A stretch of DNA of 8,791 bases from the NCBI GenBank assembly GCA_964580405.1, contig CAZOKM010000076.1:1-8791 (forward strand), given 5' to 3'. Position numbers and translations under genes: made by a program. The notes under the pieces are model-generated. The model was given only the letters and a program-made list of their open reading frames with translations. It did no database searches and was not told where the DNA came from. Source of the DNA: JAGTRI01 sp964580405. Its GTDB lineage: Archaea; Thermoproteota; Bathyarchaeia; Bathyarchaeales; DTEX01. Below, piece after piece: positions 6,847-8,791 of this stretch (the stretch's first letter is position 1; each line of letters starts with the position of its first letter).

Positions 6847-6852
6847 TTTATA
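6847..6852 (+). promoter_or_regulatory. TATA box for tRNA-Gly
   Basis: TTTATA ends 25 bases before the first base of tRNA-Gly, the classic archaeal distance. Transcription should start at or very near the mature 5' end. Confidence 0.6.
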
Positions 6853-6877
6853 CCAACCCACAAAACTAACAACGAAA

Positions 6878-6968
6878 GCGGCCGTAGTCTAGCTTGGTTA
6901 GGACGCCGGCCTCCCATCCGCCCAAGAGGGGAAAGCCGACAGCCCGGGTTCAAATCTCGGCGGCCGCA
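6878..6968 (+). tRNA. tRNA-Gly(CCC) with a 17-nt intron at 37/38
   Basis: Acceptor strands GCGGCCG (6878-6884) and CGGCCGC (6961-6967) pair fully, with A73 at 6968. The next three bases are CCA, so the 3' end may be encoded, unlike tRNA-Met here. The D stem is GTCT/GGAC. The anticodon stem is CCGGC (6906-6910) with GCCGA (6935-6939), with a C27-A43 mismatch. The loop is CTCCCA^A with anticodon CCC at 6913-6915. The T arm is CCGGG-TTCAAAT-CTCGG. Removing 6917-6933 gives a normal seven-base loop. The intron fits the same BHB geometry as the other two: central helix CUCC (32-35) with GGGG, and bulges CA^U and AA^A. Its internal helix is poor. The variable loop is only four bases. A TATA box sits 26 bases upstream. 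Confidence 0.93.
6917..6933 (+). other. Canonical 37/38 intron of tRNA-Gly
   Basis: The 17-nt insert lies between A37 and A38. The central helix CUCC/GGGG stacks directly on the anticodon stem, with cuts at CA^U and AA^A. The intron-side helix is not convincing, so this is a relaxed BHB. Confidence 0.8.
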
Positions 6969-6978
6969 CCACAACCCA

Positions 6979-6995
6979 TTTTCAGGCGTCCTTTT
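6979..6995 (+). terminator. Weak oligo-T terminator of tRNA-Gly
   Basis: Two runs of four T (6979-6982 and 6992-6995) follow the tRNA within 30 bases. They are plausible but short archaeal termination signals. Confidence 0.3.
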
Positions 6996-7115
6996 CCGGT
7001 CTGGTTTGTTCAACAATTGGGATGCTGTTTAAATGATAAAAGTCGTCCCAGACCCTGTCTGTTTTGATTATCGCTGGATTTTAAATTGTGATCATCAACT
7101 CGCAGCCCAAGATCT

Positions 7116-7217
7116 GTCTGATTTGGGGCGCAAATTTTCTGTTGTTTTGGGGCGCAAATTCTGAAATCATCTGGTCTGATTTGTGTGACATCAAAATTTT
7201 TGTTATGTGTGACAATT
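7116..7217. repeat. Degenerate 24-bp tandem repeats in the 331-base gap between tRNA-Gly and the rhomboid gene
   Basis: TTTGGGGCGCAAATT occurs at 7122-7136 and 7146-7160, exactly 24 bases apart. TGTGTGACA occurs at 7182-7190 and 7206-7214, again 24 apart and in register with the first pair. GTCTGATTTG occurs at 7116-7125 and 7174-7183. On the minus strand a short frame (ATG 7191 to TAA 7081-7083, 36 aa, with EFAPQNN and KFAPQIR eight residues apart) spans the repeats, but it has no ribosome site and I do not call it a gene. The remainder of 6972-7302 is AT-rich and holds nothing else that I recognise. Confidence 0.55.
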
Positions 7218-7302
7218 CGGGGGATTGCGCAGGTTTCTGAATTGTTCGATTGATTAAGTTGGTCTATGGGGCTATTTAGCGCTCTTTTCTGTTTCGCGTC
7301 CG

Positions 7303-8289
7303 TCAGGTTCTGTACATGGCGAAGCTTAGGACGCCATTGTTATATAGCAGGTTTTCGACCTTTGGCTTCACGGGGACGGGGAGGGAGACTTGCCTGAAGA
7401 ACTTTATGTCCTTGTAGTCTGAGGATATTGTGACCTCGCGTTCCGAAACCTCGACCTTTATGTCTTTGGGTTCCAGCCCCGGCAGGTTGGCGAGGACCGT
7501 GACCCTGTCATCGTCCACAAGGACGTCCACCAGCGGCGAAATGACCATGGGCGCCGCGACAACGGCTGGGAGTCGCTCTTCGGGAGTCATGCGTTGCTTC
7601 GTCTTCGGTTTGACGCTCATCGCCTTCACCGTCAGCATTCCGAGGGCGAAGCCGCCGATGTGCGCCCAGAACGCCACCGTGGACGAGAGCCCGAAGAAGG
7701 TGCCCAGCCCCATGAGGACCTGGTAGAGGAACCAGAACCCGAGGTAGTAGATGGCGGGGATTTTCGAGAACGTTATCATGAAGACGACGTAAATCACCGT
7801 CTTTATCTTGGCGTGCGGGAAAAGCAGCACGTAGGCCCCCAAGACGGCTGAGATTGCGCCCGAGGCGCCGATTGCTGGGATGCTGAGTTCGGGCGTGATA
7901 AAGCTGCCAAGGCTGAAGTAACCCGTGACGAGGGCTGAGACTATGTGCGTGAACTCAGCGAATACTCCTCCGAACAGGTAGAACAGCAGGAACTTGACGT
8001 GCCCGAAGGTGTCCTCGACGTTAGCCCCGAAGATGAACAGGAACAGCATGTTGCCGCCGACGTGCAGGAAGTCAGCGTGAATGAACAGGCTCGTGATGAG
8101 GGTTTCCAGCCTTTGGCCTTGGATTATGTATTCTGGGGTGGCGCCGTAGGCCATGAAGATGTCGTACTGCGTATCCGGGTTGAGAAACATCACGAAGAAG
8201 ATGACTGCGTTGACGGCGACGAGCGCCCACGTCACGTAGGGCTTGTGGATGGGCCGGTTCTCGTCTTGGATGGGAAAAATGGCAGCCAT
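7303..8289 (-). CDS. Rhomboid-family intramembrane serine protease fused to an Hsp20-like domain
   Basis: The 328-aa product starts with a six-helix-type rhomboid domain (about 18-225). It has HVGGN (His76, Asn80) in the second hydrophobic segment, the catalytic GASG loop with Ser143, and AHIGG with His210, which complete a Ser-His dyad. The domain should cleave transmembrane substrates in the plane of the membrane. A basic linker (227-240, KPKTKQRMTPEERL) leads to residues 252-326, which read as an alpha-crystallin/Hsp20-like beta-sandwich: a VDVLVDDDRVTVLANLPG start, then DIKVEVSEREVTIS, a loop, then VSLPVPV and NNGVLSFAM. That fold usually binds unfolded protein or a partner. The ATG at 8289 is preceded by GAGGA seven bases upstream. 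The stop is at 7303. I see no frameshift at the domain junction, so the fusion is one uninterrupted frame. Catalytic motifs are clear; the chaperone-like role is inference. Confidence 0.93.
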   Translation of the reverse strand: MAAIFPIQDENRPIHKPYVTWALVAVNAVIFFVMFLNPDTQYDIFMAYGATPEYIIQGQRLETLITSLFIHADFLHVGGNMLFLFIFGANVEDTFGHVKFLLFYLFGGVFAEFTHIVSALVTGYFSLGSFITPELSIPAIGASGAISAVLGAYVLLFPHAKIKTVIYVVFMITFSKIPAIYYLGFWFLYQVLMGLGTFFGLSSTVAFWAHIGGFALGMLTVKAMSVKPKTKQRMTPEERLPAVVAAPMVISPLVDVLVDDDRVTVLANLPGLEPKDIKVEVSEREVTISSDYKDIKFFRQVSLPVPVKPKVENLLYNNGVLSFAMYRT

Positions 8290-8345
8290 TGGTTTATCCT
8301 CGCAGTCAACGGCACCGTTTCATTACGAAAATGGAGGCTCACAGG

Positions 8346-8355
8346 CTAAAAAGTT
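8346..8355 (-). promoter_or_regulatory. Possible TATA-like box for the rhomboid-Hsp20 gene
   Basis: AACTTTTTAG on the minus strand lies about 60 bases before the ATG at 8289, in the gap after the lysK stop. It is a weak match. Confidence 0.3.
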
Positions 8356-8385
8356 TGGCTTCTTTTCCGCAAATGCCGTTTTTGG

Positions 8386-8791
8386 CTAGCATTTTGTATT
8401 CGTGCTATCCATCAGGTTTTCGATTGCACGTTTATAGACCTGAATGCTCGCAGCGTATTCTGAAAGGTTAATTCGCTCGTTCTTCGTGTGGCTAAGCATC
8501 GAGTCTCCAGGACCATACGTTGCTGAAGGGACCCCAGTTTCAGCCCCGTAGATGTTCATGTCTCCCGTGCCGGTTTTCCTGAGGAACTTAGCTGGTCCGC
8601 CCGTGACTTCCACGATGGCTTTATCCAACGCCTTCATCAGATGAGTGGTCCTGTCAGCCACGAAAGGCTCAACCCTATCCGTGACATCGTAAGTGGCAGA
8701 AACGTTCGGGTTGCTGACTCGAAAGCCGTCAACGGCTTTGCCGATGGCTTTTTCGAGCACGTCCATTTTTACGGACGGAGGGAGCCTAACG
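8386..8791 (-). CDS. lysK: LysK/ArgE-type M20 hydrolase, C-terminal part (truncated by the window edge)
   Basis: The frame is open to the right edge (RLPPSVKMDVLEKA...), so the ATG at 8764-8766 is internal and the N-terminal two thirds lie outside. About 134 residues are visible. RLPPSVK resembles the end of the dimerisation domain's first strand in M20 metallopeptidases. The later FLRKTGTGDMNIYG followed by ATYGPGDSMLSHTKNE is the signature of the LysK group, whose members release lysine or ornithine from the amino-group carrier protein LysW in the archaeal/Thermus lysine and arginine routes. The His in LSHTKNE is the expected last metal ligand. The stop is at 8386-8388, about 100 bases before the rhomboid gene starts. 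ArgE or DapE assignment is possible, but KTGT-DMN favours LysK. Confidence 0.82.
   Translation of the reverse strand, partial: VRLPPSVKMDVLEKAIGKAVDGFRVSNPNVSATYDVTDRVEPFVADRTTHLMKALDKAIVEVTGGPAKFLRKTGTGDMNIYGAETGVPSATYGPGDSMLSHTKNERINLSEYAASIQVYKRAIENLMDSTNTKC

Noticed and set aside
7116..7217. CRISPR array
   Set aside because: The 24-bp units are contiguous and diverged, with no constant repeats separated by unique spacers, and no cas gene is nearby.

Overview
The window looks like a piece of an archaeal chromosome. AT-rich TATA-like boxes lie 20-35 bases upstream of inferred transcript starts, Shine-Dalgarno sequences are of the GGTGAT/GAGG type, and both tRNA genes carry splicing-endonuclease-type introns (one at the canonical 37/38 site, one at a non-canonical site in the variable region). 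The set of housekeeping genes also fits. Frequent non-canonical introns point towards the TACK side (for example a Bathyarchaeia-like lineage), but that placement is inference.

Layout. Bases 1-2160 look like one end of an integrated element. A truncated minus-strand ORF runs off the left edge. An AT-rich divergent intergenic region follows, with three copies of a TGTACTTTG motif, two of them forming a large inverted repeat. Then come two small plus-strand ORFs (86 and 57 aa) and a full-length tyrosine recombinase with an N-terminal zinc ribbon. The recombinase ends 31 bases from the 3' end of an elongator tRNA-Met gene, the usual attachment target of such integrases. No second copy of the tRNA end is in the window, so the other element boundary lies outside.

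Bases 2161-8791 are host chromosome, almost all on the minus strand: tRNA-Met(CAT) with a 32-nt intron; an operon of a membrane-anchored coiled-coil protein and rpiA (TAA directly followed by ATG); pcm (protein-L-isoaspartate methyltransferase); glmS; a plus-strand tRNA-Gly(CCC) with a 17-nt intron; a 331-base non-genic stretch with degenerate 24-bp repeats; a rhomboid-family membrane protein fused to an Hsp20-like domain; and the C-terminal part of a LysK/ArgE-type M20 hydrolase cut by the right edge.

The most striking signal is in pcm. The reading frame is interrupted by a 30-nt insert with two in-frame TGA codons, exactly inside the conserved SAPHM motif. Removing the insert at one position recreates the missing His codon, and the RNA around both junctions folds into a bulge-helix-bulge: a 4-bp central helix, two 3-nt bulges each cut between nucleotides 2 and 3, and a 7-bp intron helix. 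The same geometry fits both tRNA introns. This is best explained as an archaeal pre-mRNA intron processed by the tRNA splicing machinery; the established protein-gene example is cbf5.

The host genes serve separate housekeeping roles: pentose phosphate metabolism (rpiA), amino-sugar synthesis (glmS), repair of aged proteins (pcm), membrane proteolysis or quality control (rhomboid-Hsp20), and carrier-protein-dependent lysine/arginine synthesis (lysK). Apart from the coiled-coil/rpiA pair, each appears to have its own promoter.
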